From: Telopea speciosissima
Taxonomy: Eukaryota > Streptophyta > Magnoliopsida > Proteales > Proteaceae
Assembly: GCF_018873765.1 (NCBI RefSeq)
Contig: NC_057926.1
Coordinates: 37,184,946 to 37,248,945 of the forward strand
Direction: 5' to 3'
Length of the DNA: 64,000 nt
The notes under the pieces were generated by a model. The model was not told the DNA's origin, ran no database searches, and saw nothing but the letters and a program-made list of their open reading frames with translations. How positions within the stretch are numbered: the stretch's first letter is position 1; every line of letters begins with the position of its first letter. A program made the position numbers and the translations under genes. Positions 12,261 through 23,074 of the stretch are shown here, one piece after another.

Positions 12261-12399
12261 TTTTTTTATTGTCAAATTGGAATATGTGTATATCCATATC
12301 CTCTCTAATCTAGACACAACAAATCATTTGTCCCTAGTAAGAAAGAGAGAGATACTTCCTCTAGGTTTTGTTGTATCCTCTCTTTTGTGAGCTGTTCCA

Positions 12400-12421
12400 C
12401 CCCCCCCCCCCCCCCCCCCCC
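12400..12421. repeat. poly(C) tract
   Basis: Twenty-two consecutive C; the true length is uncertain because homopolymers are error-prone in assemblies. Confidence 0.9.
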
Positions 12422-12554
12422 ACCCCCACCAATTTGAATTTTGATGTATCATATGTTTGATGGATATTTTTTGGGTTGATTGGGGTTTGTCCCTTCACTA
12501 GTGTACGTAGGTGGCTTTTGTTTGTTTTTCGCTTTGTCTTTTCTTTAATTTATT

Positions 12555-13240
12555 TTGCTAAGAGATCCAAGAATTATATTAAGAATAAAAAAGAAGATGT
12601 ACAAATTAACGTCTAGGCATACCCAGAAGGATACAAAGAATAAAGAGTGAAAAATGAAATTCCACCTTTGGCAAAGTCATCAGCAGGAAACCCAAATCAC
12701 CTAAAAAAAAAAATGAAACTTTAGCCTACTCAAAACATCATTTGGTAATTCATCTTTAATATGAGAGGGAAAGTCTATCAACTCAGTTGAATAACCACAC
12801 TTCACAGTTTCCTTTGCAAAGTAATCTCCAATGGGATTCACCTCACGGTAACAATGAGTACGTTATCGCCCAAACCAAGGTTGAAAGATAATGTTGAAGA
12901 CTCCACCACTACTGACTGCTTCATAAACCATGGAATTGATTTGGATTAAATAGCCAACACTACTGTTGTCACATCACTTTCGATCCAGAGTAATTGTAAA
13001 CTTAATTCCTTTGCCTTATCAGACCATACATCAAAATGAAAACTCAGCTTCATAATTTGTGCATTGATCCAAATTAATTAAAAAAAAAAAGTGATGGGCA
13101 GCTCCAAGATAATCATGAAATAAGCCCTTGCTCCACTGATGCCTGGGTTCCCTATCAAACTACCATTAATATTTAATTTCCAATATCTTCTACTCGGCTC
13201 ACACCAAAAAAATTTCCTGAATTTTTCTCGGCGGGCTTGG
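12555..13240 (-). mobile_element. LINE RNase H-domain remnant
   Basis: The reverse strand encodes, across frameshifts, NPGISGARAYFMIILELP, CTNYEAEFSF, SDKAKELSLQLLWIESD. This is the core of the RNase H domain attached to plant L1-type elements (G-x-GG block, N-x-EAE, W-x-ESD). Many stops; dead copy. Confidence 0.7.
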
Positions 13241-14686
13241 CTTGACACTAACCCAAGTCGCCTTTGTCTTTTCTTTAATATAATTTCTCATTCATAAGAA
13301 AAAAGAATTTTATCAAAGGGACAGTTTGCGTGTAGTTTGGAGTTTTGAACATAGACAATGACAATACAAGCATATATGGCTGATCGAACAGAAAGAAAGT
13401 CACCATCAAAATGAAGCTACTTAGTCTAATTCAAGCTATAAAAAAAAGACTAGCTGTGGGCAATATATAGGAGTTAGGACCAAACAGATTCACCTTTATT
13501 GCCATGAAATATACGTTAAGTACACGGCTCTCACTGTACAAAGATGTTACCTTTCATTGTCCATGCATGCATGGGTGCTGGTTCATGAACCATATATGTG
13601 ATAGATTGATGATTTTGCATCTCTAGCTACATATGATTCATGTGAAAATATAGGTTTTTTTTTTTTTTTTTTTTTTAAACTCCGAACCTTAATTAATAGA
13701 ATGAGAAAATATAAAACGACAATGGAATTCCTCAGATACATCAAAAGATAAAAGATGAGACGGGGAGGAGATGAGTCCCAAATAACAAAATTATGTTGAT
13801 TACAACTGAAGAAGCTAAAGCATATATAATATAGGGCTTTTTGTATACATAATTAGAGTTTTAATTAGAGATCAGATGTAGTCTATTGACGGGAACCCAT
13901 AAGGGCTTTTCAGTCTTTTTCCATATGGTAAGCTTATTTTGCTATTTAAATTTTGTGGACAAAGTATAAACATCACCTTTGGTTCTTGTGGTAAAATTTA
14001 ATCTAAAAGCATCACATTAAAATGTGACACAATCAACAAGTCCATTTTGATTGAGATTGGTTATGAATTGAAAAAAAGATCAATTCACCTTATGCTATAA
14101 AATATTTTGGCCTCAATGTATGATAAATGACCAATCTTAACACATGGAATTAATACAACAACTCTCGGTTCATTTGATGTGGGGGTGTTGGGAGGAATGT
14201 TGTGGTGGAAACTAGGTGGATGGGAAAGACATTCAAAGGGGATTCTATTGGTAGCATCGCCAAGATTGCTTTCTACAACACTATCAATTAAATTTGGAGA
14301 GAGATGAACTTTTGAATTTTCAGAAACAAAGTCCATTTCAAGTCAACAATTATCAGAGACGTCTGTAATGATGTTGAGGTGCTTTGTAGAGTTGATATTC
14401 AAAGGCTGACTGTGAGGACAATTGCTAGTGCAACTGACTTGAGGCTAGTGCAATAGAACCTCATCCCAAGAGATTTTGAATTCGAGAAAAGAGAAAAATA
14501 TTACATTTTTTTTTTTTTATAAGAAGAAAAATATTGCATTTTATAGTGTTGAAATTGTATATTTACATGCTTTGCGTATGAGTTTGAACCATGACACCCG
14601 AGACAAAAGAATGACAAAATTTATAATCCATCAAAAGTAAACATGGAAAGTCACCATTGCTTGGAGAAGCATTTCTGCACAATTGA
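13241..14686. other. spacer; possible retroposon tail at 13651-13800 (-)
   Basis: A 20-odd T-run at ~13651-13676 followed by ordinary sequence looks like the poly(A) tail of a minus-strand retroposon. No coding match. The rest is AT-rich spacer. Confidence 0.4.
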
Positions 14687-14701
14687 ACTATTGAATAAAT
14701 A

Positions 14702-14716
14702 TTTTACCAAAAAAAA
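14702..14716 (+). mobile_element. 15-bp micro-retroinsertion TTTTACC(A)n
   Basis: The insert TTTTACC plus eight A lies between perfect 15-base direct repeats ACTATTGAATAAATA (14687-14701 and 14717-14731). It is among the clearest of the ultra-short insertions here. Confidence 0.8.
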
Positions 14717-15128
14717 ACTATTGAATAAATAGGGAACCTTTCCAATTATAGACAAACATCTTTTTCCAACATGCTACAAAATATTGACTTTTCACTATTT
14801 TCTAAAATCCACTCCCACATGATTCAAACAGATTTTAATTCTTTTTGGGAGTCTACCTCATATTTTCTCTTCTTCTTTCATCCTAACATTTTATTGGTTT
14901 ACCTGAGGGAGGTTGTATTTCATATTTAAATCAGGAGAGACGTTTCTCACGATGCTAGCGTGGAAAGGAATCTGCATGCTACCATCAATTACTGAACTAA
15001 AAAAGGTATCATCCATGTGAATCTTATATTTTTAAAATACATGTGGGACCCACACTTTTGTGAGAGGGTATGAGAAAGAATTTCCACACTATCCATTTGC
15101 CGCTATTAATTTTCCCCTTAAATTAATA

Positions 15129-15299
15129 GGTGAATGTTTCTATTTGGGAGCGTGGCCTGCGCCAATGCTCTCCTGGGTCTATCTCTCTCCTCAATATTCC
15201 CCAGTAAAGAATAGTTATGTCATTTCATAGAGGGAGGAGAGAGATATACACATGGGAGCGCTGGAATAGGCCAGGCTCAGACATAGAACATTTTTTCTT
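15129..15299. mobile_element. Mutator-type MITE with 9-bp TSD
   Basis: 171 bp. The left arm GGGAGCGTGGCCTGCGCC pairs with the right arm GGAATAGGCCAGGCTC. Flanked by AAATTAATA (15120-15128) and AAATTAATT (15300-15308), 8/9. Same family as 12092-12260. Confidence 0.75.
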
Positions 15300-15318
15300 A
15301 AATTAATTAATAAAATAC

Positions 15319-15500
15319 ACATGGGAACGTTGGATGACCCAGTCAATAGCATGTGTGACCGGATCGATTTCCACTCCTTGGTCCTGGGTACTGTGTACGG
15401 GGTCCTTGTGCTTGTCATGCTATCTATCCAGTTTATGTTTCGTGTTTTGCTGGCGATGGGCGTGCATGAATGAATAACCCTCTTTTTACCCAAAAAAAAA
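15319..15500 (+). mobile_element. short retroposon with perfect 14-bp TSD
   Basis: About 182 bp ending in CTCTTTTTACCC plus A-run. It is flanked by AATTAATAAAATAC at 15305-15318 and 15501-15514. No RNA polymerase III boxes recognised, so it is either a 5'-truncated LINE or an unknown SINE. Its tail resembles those of the micro-insertions. Confidence 0.8.
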
Positions 15501-16178
15501 AATTAATAAAATACTATGATTTACCATATACTTCTTCTCATGTTTCTTTCCACCACTTCTTGTCGAGAAATTTTTTCTCCTTGGTACTCATTCTATACTA
15601 AACCTAAGGCTCAAGAGGCTCACATGATCTGTGTGGTTTTGACTTTTCAGTAACTTTTGTAGTGGTAATGGTGGTATCCTTTTTTTTTATCTACGTGAAA
15701 AGAAATAAATAAAACATTTTATAATGTCGAAACTGTACATTTACATGCTTGTGTGTTTTTAGAGCATAGTAGCTGAGACAAAAATTAATAAAATGTATCA
15801 TATCCATCAAAAGGAAACATGGAAAGTAACCATTGCTTGGAGAAGCATTTATACACTTTTTTTTTTGGATTAATCAAAATTGAGGTGATCAATTACAGTA
15901 AATTGAGGGGATTCAGTATTTATAACTCTTTCCAGACCATTCAGTGGTGATAGCCTTGTGCACTGGGTATGTTTTTTTTTTTTAACTTATTAAATAAATG
16001 GGAAACTTTTCCGTTATGTTCGGCTGATATATTTTTCCAATCTTGTACAAAATTTTGATTTCAGTATGTTCTAAAATCTCCCATGAGTAAAATAGATTAG
16101 AATAGTTTTGGGGAGTCTCTCTCTCCTCTTTTTTGTTAATTTTTACTTAACATTTTATTGGCTTGTAGTATATTCCCT

Positions 16179-16198
16179 ATCTATTACCAAAAAAATAA
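16179..16198 (+). mobile_element. 20-bp micro-retroinsertion
   Basis: ATCTATTACC plus an A-run between direct repeats TATATTCCCT (16169-16178 and 16199-16208). Confidence 0.7.
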
Positions 16199-16272
16199 TA
16201 TATTCCCTGTCACTATGCCTAGTGAATTGATAACATTTTGCTATTTTCCACATGGTAGTACATGGGTTAGTC

Positions 16273-17153
16273 TGGGAATGTCAAACGGTTGGTTTGGTTG
16301 GACTGAATTGGTATTGGTTTGGGGATGTGTGAGACCAAAACAATCCATTAAAGAACTTTGGTTTACGGTTAATTTTGGTTTCAGTTTATTTTGGGCTTTT
16401 TAGTATCGGATTAATACCAGATTAGATCGATTTGTTTTCAATCTTAAACCATAATGAAATTTTACATTCATAATTTATAGTGAGGAAAGATTCGGTAAAA
16501 ACACTTTAAATCATATTCCCAAGCCAAACAAGTAAAGAACCAAAAATATGGCAATTGATTTGATGTGTTTGTGTTCATGTTGTAATCGGAACAAGAGGAA
16601 TGAATTGCAAGGGAAAAATAACTAATATAGTAATCTCTGGACAAATTGAATTTGTTGTGAAATCGTTGTTACAAATCAAATAATTGTTTATCATTATAAG
16701 GGGAAGATAACTAACATTGAAATCAATGGATGAGAAGATAACTAATATTGAAATCACAAAATGAACTTTCCTATTAAATCATTCATTTAAATCTCCAACT
16801 AATTTTGTATAATGAACAAAGAGATCAATGGAAGCATTGTAACATATCAATTTCATATTTATAACCTCATACTCCATGATTTATAACAACTCCCCTTACA
16901 ACCAGAAGTTTTCTCACTAATTTTGAAATCAATGGATGATCAATTCACCTATTCAATACCTCATACTCAATGAATTTTTATCGATTTCATTCGGTTTGGT
17001 TTATTGTTTGGATATCTGTTGGTTCAGTGAGGTCTAGTTTTCAGCTGGTCCCATCATACCCTAGCCCAAAACCAATCCGATAAGGATTAGTTCAATTTGG
17101 TCCAGGTATTTTCATCTAGTTTTACCGGTTCAGATTAGATTTTGACACCCCTA
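16273..17153. mobile_element. hAT-like element, 881 bp
   Basis: The left end TGGGAATGTCAAACGG and right end (reverse) TAGGGGTGTCAAAATC are inverted. Flanking 8-mers are GGTTAGTC (16265-16272) and GGTTAGTT (17154-17161), 7/8. No transposase reading frame; non-autonomous. Confidence 0.75.
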
Positions 17154-17366
17154 GGTTAGTTCATGTGATAAAGGATTAGACAACCATCTCATTGGTACAA
17201 GCGATAAGTTTGGAGGACTAGCGATTTTGGGCTTGAAATTGTAATGCTACTATACATAGTATTGCTCTACCCAACTACACTGGCATCCCCACCACAAGCC
17301 TTTTCTCAATCTCATTTCACTCCTTTGAGTTCCAAATAGAACGTTGCTCAAAAAGAAAGAACGGAG

Positions 17367-17440
17367 AGGTTCCCTAAAAGGCAGTGTGGCCCCTGCACCA
17401 GCATGGTTGGATCATTTTTGGTGTAATACCGAGCTTGTAG
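17367..17440. repeat. half of a GC-rich MITE (tentative)
   Basis: GGCAGTGTGGCCCCTGCACC resembles the left arm of the element at 28428; no right arm was found. Confidence 0.3.
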
Positions 17441-17860
17441 CCATCTACGACGCACATATAATCAAGGTTCAAGGATGAAAAGTCGGCAATGGAATCGGTT
17501 TTCATTGATTTTGATTTCAATTTGGCCGAATTCAGATGGAACTAATCACAGATTGGCCAAAATCAGTTGGAATTGCCTGAATCCTAGAAATCGGTCAATT
17601 TCTAAATCGGGAATTGAGTATAATCAGGAATCGGCCTCAAAGGATTAGGCTCCTCTCCTTGGAGGGCAATGCCCAATGAGTGTCCAATGAGGCATCCAAC
17701 GACAGAGCTGCGCCGCACACATTCCGAAGCCCTCCAAGAAGAGGAGCCGAATCCCTCAAGCAATGCATATAAGACAAAAAGGTTTTGCATTTATTGCGAA
17801 GGTGACACTAAAATTATAATTTATACCTCTTTCTGTACAAATTAATCAACCATCTATCGG

Positions 17861-18049
17861 ACAATTCATATCCTCTATGACGCCCTGCCCGTAGCGTCTT
17901 GAGCGGGGCACAAACAGGGCACACTGTAATGACTGCCTTACCCTTACCCGAGTGCCTTGCCCGAGCGGGAGTAAGGTGGTCATTGTGCTGCGCTCTGTTT
18001 GTGCGCCGCTCAGGCCGCTACAGGCAGGGCACCATAGACAATTTGGATC
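17861..18049. mobile_element. Mutator-type MITE, GC-rich hairpin
   Basis: Long inverted arms: GCCCTGCCCGTAGCG.. and (reverse) GCCCTGCCTGTAGCG.., then GCGGGGCACAAACAG against GCGGCGCACAAACAG. Flanks ATCTATCGG (17852-17860) and CTCTATCGG (18050-18058) agree 8/9, a 9-bp TSD. Confidence 0.75.
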
Positions 18050-18129
18050 CTCTATCGGAGGGTAGAACCATCAAGATAACCTTTTCTTTTCCCCCTTAAT
18101 TTCTTGTACTCTTATCTACCAAGATAGAG

Positions 18130-18325
18130 GCTCTCTATTTGTGTGATTACCAAAAGAAAAATGGCACTGCGTGCACTAGGTGTGTGGAGATCATGTGTTT
18201 AGTCCCACATTGGATGTATCAGTGGTGTATGTTTTGTGTATATCCGTCATTCTGTGGTCCCATAAGTAGGTTAACCTTTTAGGATTGGCGTGTGGTTTGT
18301 GTGATTATCAAAAAAAAAAAATAAA
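18130..18325 (+). mobile_element. SINE-like retroposon dimer
   Basis: A tail TTTGTGTGATTACC plus A-run (~18139-18161) is followed by a ~150-bp body and a second tail TTTGTGTGATTATC plus A-run (~18296-18325). The body contains TTTAGTCCCACATTGG and TGTATATCCGTCATTCTG. The same arrangement recurs in reverse at 59105-59300, so it is a dispersed, possibly dimeric family. No convincing A/B boxes. Confidence 0.6.
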
Positions 18326-19509
18326 AAAAAATTGACTCCCTATCTAACACACACCCACCCCTTTTTTGCAAAAGTTTTCCTAGTTGTCATTGATCTAGTT
18401 CGGGTTTTTAGAAGAGTGATTCAGCAATCCCATCAGTTGGATATCTAACAAATCTTCTGGATTGTCCACTTGCTAAATTTTAGTTTCAATTTCTCTCTCC
18501 CATTCATTGGTGGTATGCACTATCTTCGTAGTCTTATATATATTAATGCTTTATTATGCCTATTGGTTAATTTTATTTTGGTTGATACTTGACATTGTAG
18601 AAGATTTTGAGTGTTGCCCATTCATTGATTCCTTTACATGGACCATATCTAAGAATTATTTTCTAATAAGTAGTGGACATGTTGATCAAATCATCATTTA
18701 GACATATGATATGATTTTTAATATAATTTAAAATTGCCACATGGTACAATAATTTTTTATCTGGCCTTAATAATATCCCTATATTATTAGGTAATATGTT
18801 GTTTAGATCTTCGAGAACTTCGATGTACAATGTTTTATGGAGGCTCATATGATAGACGAGTACATTGCTATTTTGATTAAGGTAGGGGGATCTCTCCCAT
18901 GTTGCGTGGTCCATGCATCAATGTGGGGACCAATAAGAATGCATGCAAGAGCATCTAACAAGAGTAGATTTTTATTTCACGGGCGCAGGTCAATCATTTC
19001 ACCCTTCCAGTGTGGGCACAGGTTGCACACAGACTGACAACCTTTTTTTAACATTTTAGTAATGTCATTCTCTCATTTAAAAAAAAAATTAAATTGTCTA
19101 TCGAATGTGAAACTTAACAAATGAGGGCCATGCAATAGATTCTACATATGCTAATTTGATTTGATGGTACCATACATTGGGGATTTCCAAGCTTTTATAA
19201 TCTTTTTAAATTTATTTTTTAGTAGAAATTAATTGATTTTTTTTTTAAAAAAATACAGGATTTGTTAGAAAAAAAAATCCATAGATCTCTCGATTTATCA
19301 ATGCCTGTCGACTGAGAGAGAAAACATTGGTAAGAGAAAAATAAAGAGATGTTTGTAACTTCACAAGACTATCAAAGATAATTACCAAACCCTTTTTGAA
19401 TTCACCCATTTTAATGGTAGAAATGTTTCTTAATTTAACAAAGCCTACAAGGGACATGTAAATCCCTTAATTAGTTTCTCAACAAGAAAAAGTATATAAA
19501 GGATGGAGA
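18326..19509. other. spacer without recognised gene
   Basis: AT-rich; short open frames lack family resemblance. Nothing identified. Confidence 0.4.
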
Positions 19510-19935
19510 TATATTCCTTTACCAACGGTGAATGAGGAATTCTTTCACTGATGGGTGTCACTGCCTTGGGATCGGAATATCGGATGGGATAGGAGAATAA
19601 TGGGGGTATTTTCGATTTCGTACAATAGGGAGAGTAATAATAATCTTAAAATAGGTATACTTTCCCTTGACCCATGGTGGAGGAAAACTTTCTCCGTAAA
19701 ACAATTATATGGGAGAAAGATTCCTCTGCAAGTGGTGTGGGGATGCCTTCTCGTGTTCTTCTCGTGTTCTTTCACATTCTAATCATATAGATCATATACT
19801 GACACTCTCTTTCTTCCCTGACCATATGAATCTGTTGATTGAATCATCTTCCACACTAATGATTGTGGCATGAGAGATTCCCTACAAGAGTGGTTGGGAA
19901 AACCTCAGCCCAAATAATATATCTGCTTCTTTTAT
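19510..19935 (+). repeat. dispersed repeats (CACGGTGAATGG-family copy plus 19740-19930 block)
   Basis: CAACGGTGAATGAGG near 19523 is a divergent family copy. From 19740, TTCTTTCACATTCTAATC.., ACTGACACTCTCTTTC and GACCATATGAATCT align in the same orientation with 27530-27715. Confidence 0.5.
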
Positions 19936-20183
19936 ACGTGCATGCCACTGATTCTATGGATGGATGCATTGAACCTGACCTCATCATTGTGGATCCATGT
20001 CAACTGTTACAAAGATCTTTTACCCTACAGTGTGCACAGTCTGTAGACACCAACTATAACACGTGAGCTGCATCACTGTCAGGATCCATGATCCAATGGG
20101 CTTTCATGTTCATCAAAAGCCCATTAAGGAAAAACATGTAGCCCTAGCCCTAACGCATGAAAGCCATATGTCAACACATATCT

Positions 20184-20368
20184 GGCTCTATTGGATTGCA
20201 AGGTAAGGGGAAGAAAATGGAAATATTTACATTTTTTGTAAAATATATTTTATTCTAAAGAAAATAAATAAATTTTCCTTGCAATTAAATACTAAAAATA
20301 ATTTTTTCTATCCGATATATTTTATTTCTCATAAACTATTTGAATTTTTCTTGCAACCAAACGGAGCC
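20184..20368. mobile_element. Tourist-like MITE (tentative)
   Basis: The ends GGCTCTATTGGATTGCAAGG and (reverse) GGCTCCGTTTGGTTGCAAG are inverted, as in PIF/Harbinger-derived MITEs. The expected 3-bp TSD is not conserved. Confidence 0.5.
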
Positions 20369-21189
20369 ATAATGAAATGCCTCACCAAAGAAGTCATTCA
20401 TACTTATCACTTATAAAGACACTAACAAAGCTAAATGCACCCAAACCAAAATATCAATATACTAGGGCAAGGGATGCGATACACATGAGAGGAGCATATT
20501 GTCTTGTTAGGCCTCAATTCTTGACTGGATGGGACACCAATGACCTATACCCTTCCAGGGGAGGGGGGAGAGGGGGGGGGGGGGGTGTACAACTTTATAA
20601 TGACTAACAAAGCTAAGGGAGATGGATCTATACAATATCAATGTGTAATAGAGTTTTATACACTAACATCTTATCGATTGTCGAATCCCCTCCTTGCATC
20701 TCAGCCATTCAACTCATCCATTATTGCAACTCATTGGCACCACTAGCATCAGGATGGGTTTGCCATTGCAATTGGGTTGGGTAAGAGACGAGTTGCAGAG
20801 GTCGAATGACGAGTATGAACATCCGCATGACCTCTTTGTGGCCATTAGACTCGAACTCTTTTAATCATTGCAGGGCTCTCTAACAACATGGGTTGGAGGA
20901 GAAGGGGTCATGTGGGTAGAAGGGGATGACATGGTGGGAGAGCCACTTGAGAGTACTCGACTAGTTGGATGACATTTCAAGGACAAAGGAGTTTGAGATG
21001 AATATTTGTAGGGGGTGGGTGCAATGTTGGGGGAATTTCAAGGGGAGGGGGGGAGAGAGTTATAGAGGGGGTGAACCACGGGATAGACAGACTGTGTATA
21101 GAGAGTAACAACCTCATGATTGTGAATATTACGATGAAAGGCTACTCCTTTGCTATACCCTGGAGGATTTTCCTCATCATATGGGATTG
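20369..21189. other. spacer with poly(G) tracts
   Basis: Contains G-runs at 20572-20585. The open frames here are low-complexity translations. Nothing identified. Confidence 0.4.
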
Positions 21190-21398
21190 TCGATAGTTGA
21201 TTAGAGCTTTCTCCATGGTCAGATTTCAACACACAGATCAGGAAGGGTAATTTTGTAGCCAATGCTCTTGGGGGTTTTAGGGCAACTTCTCAAAAGTCCA
21301 TCTCTTGGGAAGGGTTCTCTCCCTCTTTTGTTTCCCTTTGGTTATTTTTCAACTTTTGTAACTTATCTTTCCCTAGAGGATTCAATTAATAAAGTTTA
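21190..21398 (+). mobile_element. LINE RNase H C-terminal remnant (tentative)
   Basis: Conceptual translation gives GNFVANALGGFRATSQ and SISWEGFSPSF, like the end of plant LINE RNase H domains (N-x-x-A(D/N)-x-LA). Short, with no A-tail visible because a MITE follows directly. Confidence 0.4.
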
Positions 21399-21672
21399 GG
21401 GAGAAAGTTCTCTATCCGGGATTGTGGCTTACACCAGCATTCCCCTGAGTTTATCTCTCTCCTCCCCATATGAAAAGATACTTCTGCCCCTTTGTTTTGA
21501 GGAGGAGAGAGATAGACACATGGGAGTGCTGGTCTACACCAGCACTCCCCTGGCTCTATCTCTCTCCTTTCCGTATGAAAAGACACTTCTACGCCCTTGT
21601 TTTAAGGAGAAGAGAGATAGACACATGGGAATGCTAGCGTAGGCCATACTCCCAAACAAAAAACTATTTTCC
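21399..21672. mobile_element. dimeric Mutator-type MITE with 9-bp TSD
   Basis: Two head-to-tail hairpin units of the GGGAGTGTGGCC family share one outer pair of ends, with a central joint near 21534-21545. Flanks TAAAGTTTA (21390-21398) and TAAAATTTA (21673-21681) agree 8/9, so the dimer behaves as one insertion. Confidence 0.75.
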
Positions 21673-21862
21673 TAAAATTTATTATAAAAAAAAAATTCAA
21701 TGTGGGCCTATAAACTAAAAGCCCATTTAACCTGACGGAGTTCTCCAAGAAGTATTAAAAGGCAGCCTCACAAGCTTCCAAAATTAGCTTCAGCTCCTCC
21801 TATACCTCCCCTCTCTCACGCATGTGCATGTACCTATAAGGCCCCACATTCTCCTTTCTTTC

Positions 21863-21868
21863 CACGTG
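21863..21868. promoter_or_regulatory. G-box (CACGTG) upstream of PYL gene
   Basis: CCACGTGTAA lies 520 bases before the receptor start codon. ABRE/G-box elements mediate ABA responses, but a 6-mer occurs by chance and function is inferred only. Confidence 0.3.
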
Positions 21869-22387
21869 TAAACTCTAATCCATGCAGGTGTATGACACAC
21901 TGACTCGTATTTTACAATATTCCTTCAAACAAAAAACCATAAAAATACCTAAAACCAAACCAGCTTCCCACCTTGGCCGATACCTCACCTGCAGCGGCTC
22001 AGCCACGAAACAAAAAACTTAGATTTCTCAAAAATAACTCCAAGTAAGATCCTCCTACCCGAGTGGGGTAGGTCCGTCATTTCGTCCCTGTCTGCGTGAA
22101 GCTGCACGTTAACCGTACGGACAGACGATAGCTGAGGATCACGATCAGCCACCAAGCCACAACCCATCTGTTGACATCACCAGTTGACACCATCCAACAC
22201 CCAAAATTATAAAAATAAAAAATAAAAATATTATTTTATACCCAATTGTAATATAAGATTAATTTAAAAAAAATATCAATTAATTTTCTTCTTATTTAAA
22301 TAGTCATATTTCTTCCTTATACATATAATCCCAAAATATTTCTTCTTTCTTCCCAACCTGTCTTTCTCTTCTCTTTTAGTTTCAGTA

Positions 22388-23005
22388 ATGGAGAAGGAAG
22401 AATCATCTTCAATGGAAGAGAACGAAGATTCCGGCAAAACAACAATAACCCCAACTGGTTTAACCCAAGAAGAGTTGGAGGAATTAAAACCAGTCATCTT
22501 TGAGGTCCATTCCGATGCTATAAGTTCCGGCAAATGCTCATCTCTGTTAGCCCAACGCATATTTGCTCCGGCCGGAACGGTCTGGTCTATCGTCCGGCAG
22601 TTCGATAAACCACAAACCTATAAGCATTTCATCAAGAGTTGCTCCATCAAAGAAGATTCTCCTTCTCCGATCACCGTTGGATGTCTCAGAGAAGTCAACG
22701 TGATCTCCGGTTTACCTGCTGAGACAAGTACTGAAAGGCTTGATGTGTTAGATGATGAGAGAAAAGTGGTTGGTTTCACTAATATCGGTGGGGAGCACAG
22801 ATTAAGAAACTACCGTTCGGTGATGTCGGTGAATGAGTTCAAGAAAGAAGGTGAGAAGATCTGGACCGTTGTTTTGGAATCTTATGTTGTTGATGTACCG
22901 GAAGGTAATACTGAAGATGATACAAGGATGTTTGCTGATACGGTTGTGAGATTAAATCTGCAGAAGTTGGCTTCCGTGACTGAAGGTTTAGCACAACACA
23001 GGTGA
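22388..23005 (+). CDS. PYL1: abscisic acid receptor, PYR1/PYL1 type (205 aa)
   Basis: START/Bet v1-fold hormone receptor that binds ABA in the cytosol and nucleus and, when occupied, inhibits clade A PP2C phosphatases, releasing SnRK2 kinases. The full single-exon frame encodes all hallmarks: lysine 79 (YKHFIKSC) for the ABA carboxylate, gate loop SGLPA (107-111), latch GEHRL (135-139), TVVLESYVVDVPEGN (160-174), and the C-terminal helix with TRMFADTVVRLNLQKLAS. The acidic ~20-residue N-terminal extension and overall similarity place it in the dimeric PYR1/PYL1-3 subfamily, closest to PYL1. The length is normal for the family (about 190-220 aa). Upstream is AT-rich with a long untranslated run; the first ATG of the frame is used. 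Flanked by MITEs, it has no gene neighbour within 20 kb. Exact orthology within PYR1/PYL1 is not resolved. Confidence 0.96.
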   Translation: MEKEESSSMEENEDSGKTTITPTGLTQEELEELKPVIFEVHSDAISSGKCSSLLAQRIFAPAGTVWSIVRQFDKPQTYKHFIKSCSIKEDSPSPITVGCLREVNVISGLPAETSTERLDVLDDERKVVGFTNIGGEHRLRNYRSVMSVNEFKKEGEKIWTVVLESYVVDVPEGNTEDDTRMFADTVVRLNLQKLASVTEGLAQHR

Positions 23006-23040
23006 TGTCTAGAAAAATTATATGAAAAAAAAAATGTAGA

Positions 23041-23074
23041 ATGTGTTTTTTTTTTTTTTTTTTTTTTTTTTGGG
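23041..23074. repeat. poly(T) tract
   Basis: T-run just after the receptor stop codon, probably in the 3' UTR. Confidence 0.8.

Noticed and set aside
11712..12390. Open frames translating the MITE hairpins (also 21386-21642)
   Set aside because: Same hairpin read on both strands; no protein family and no codon bias.
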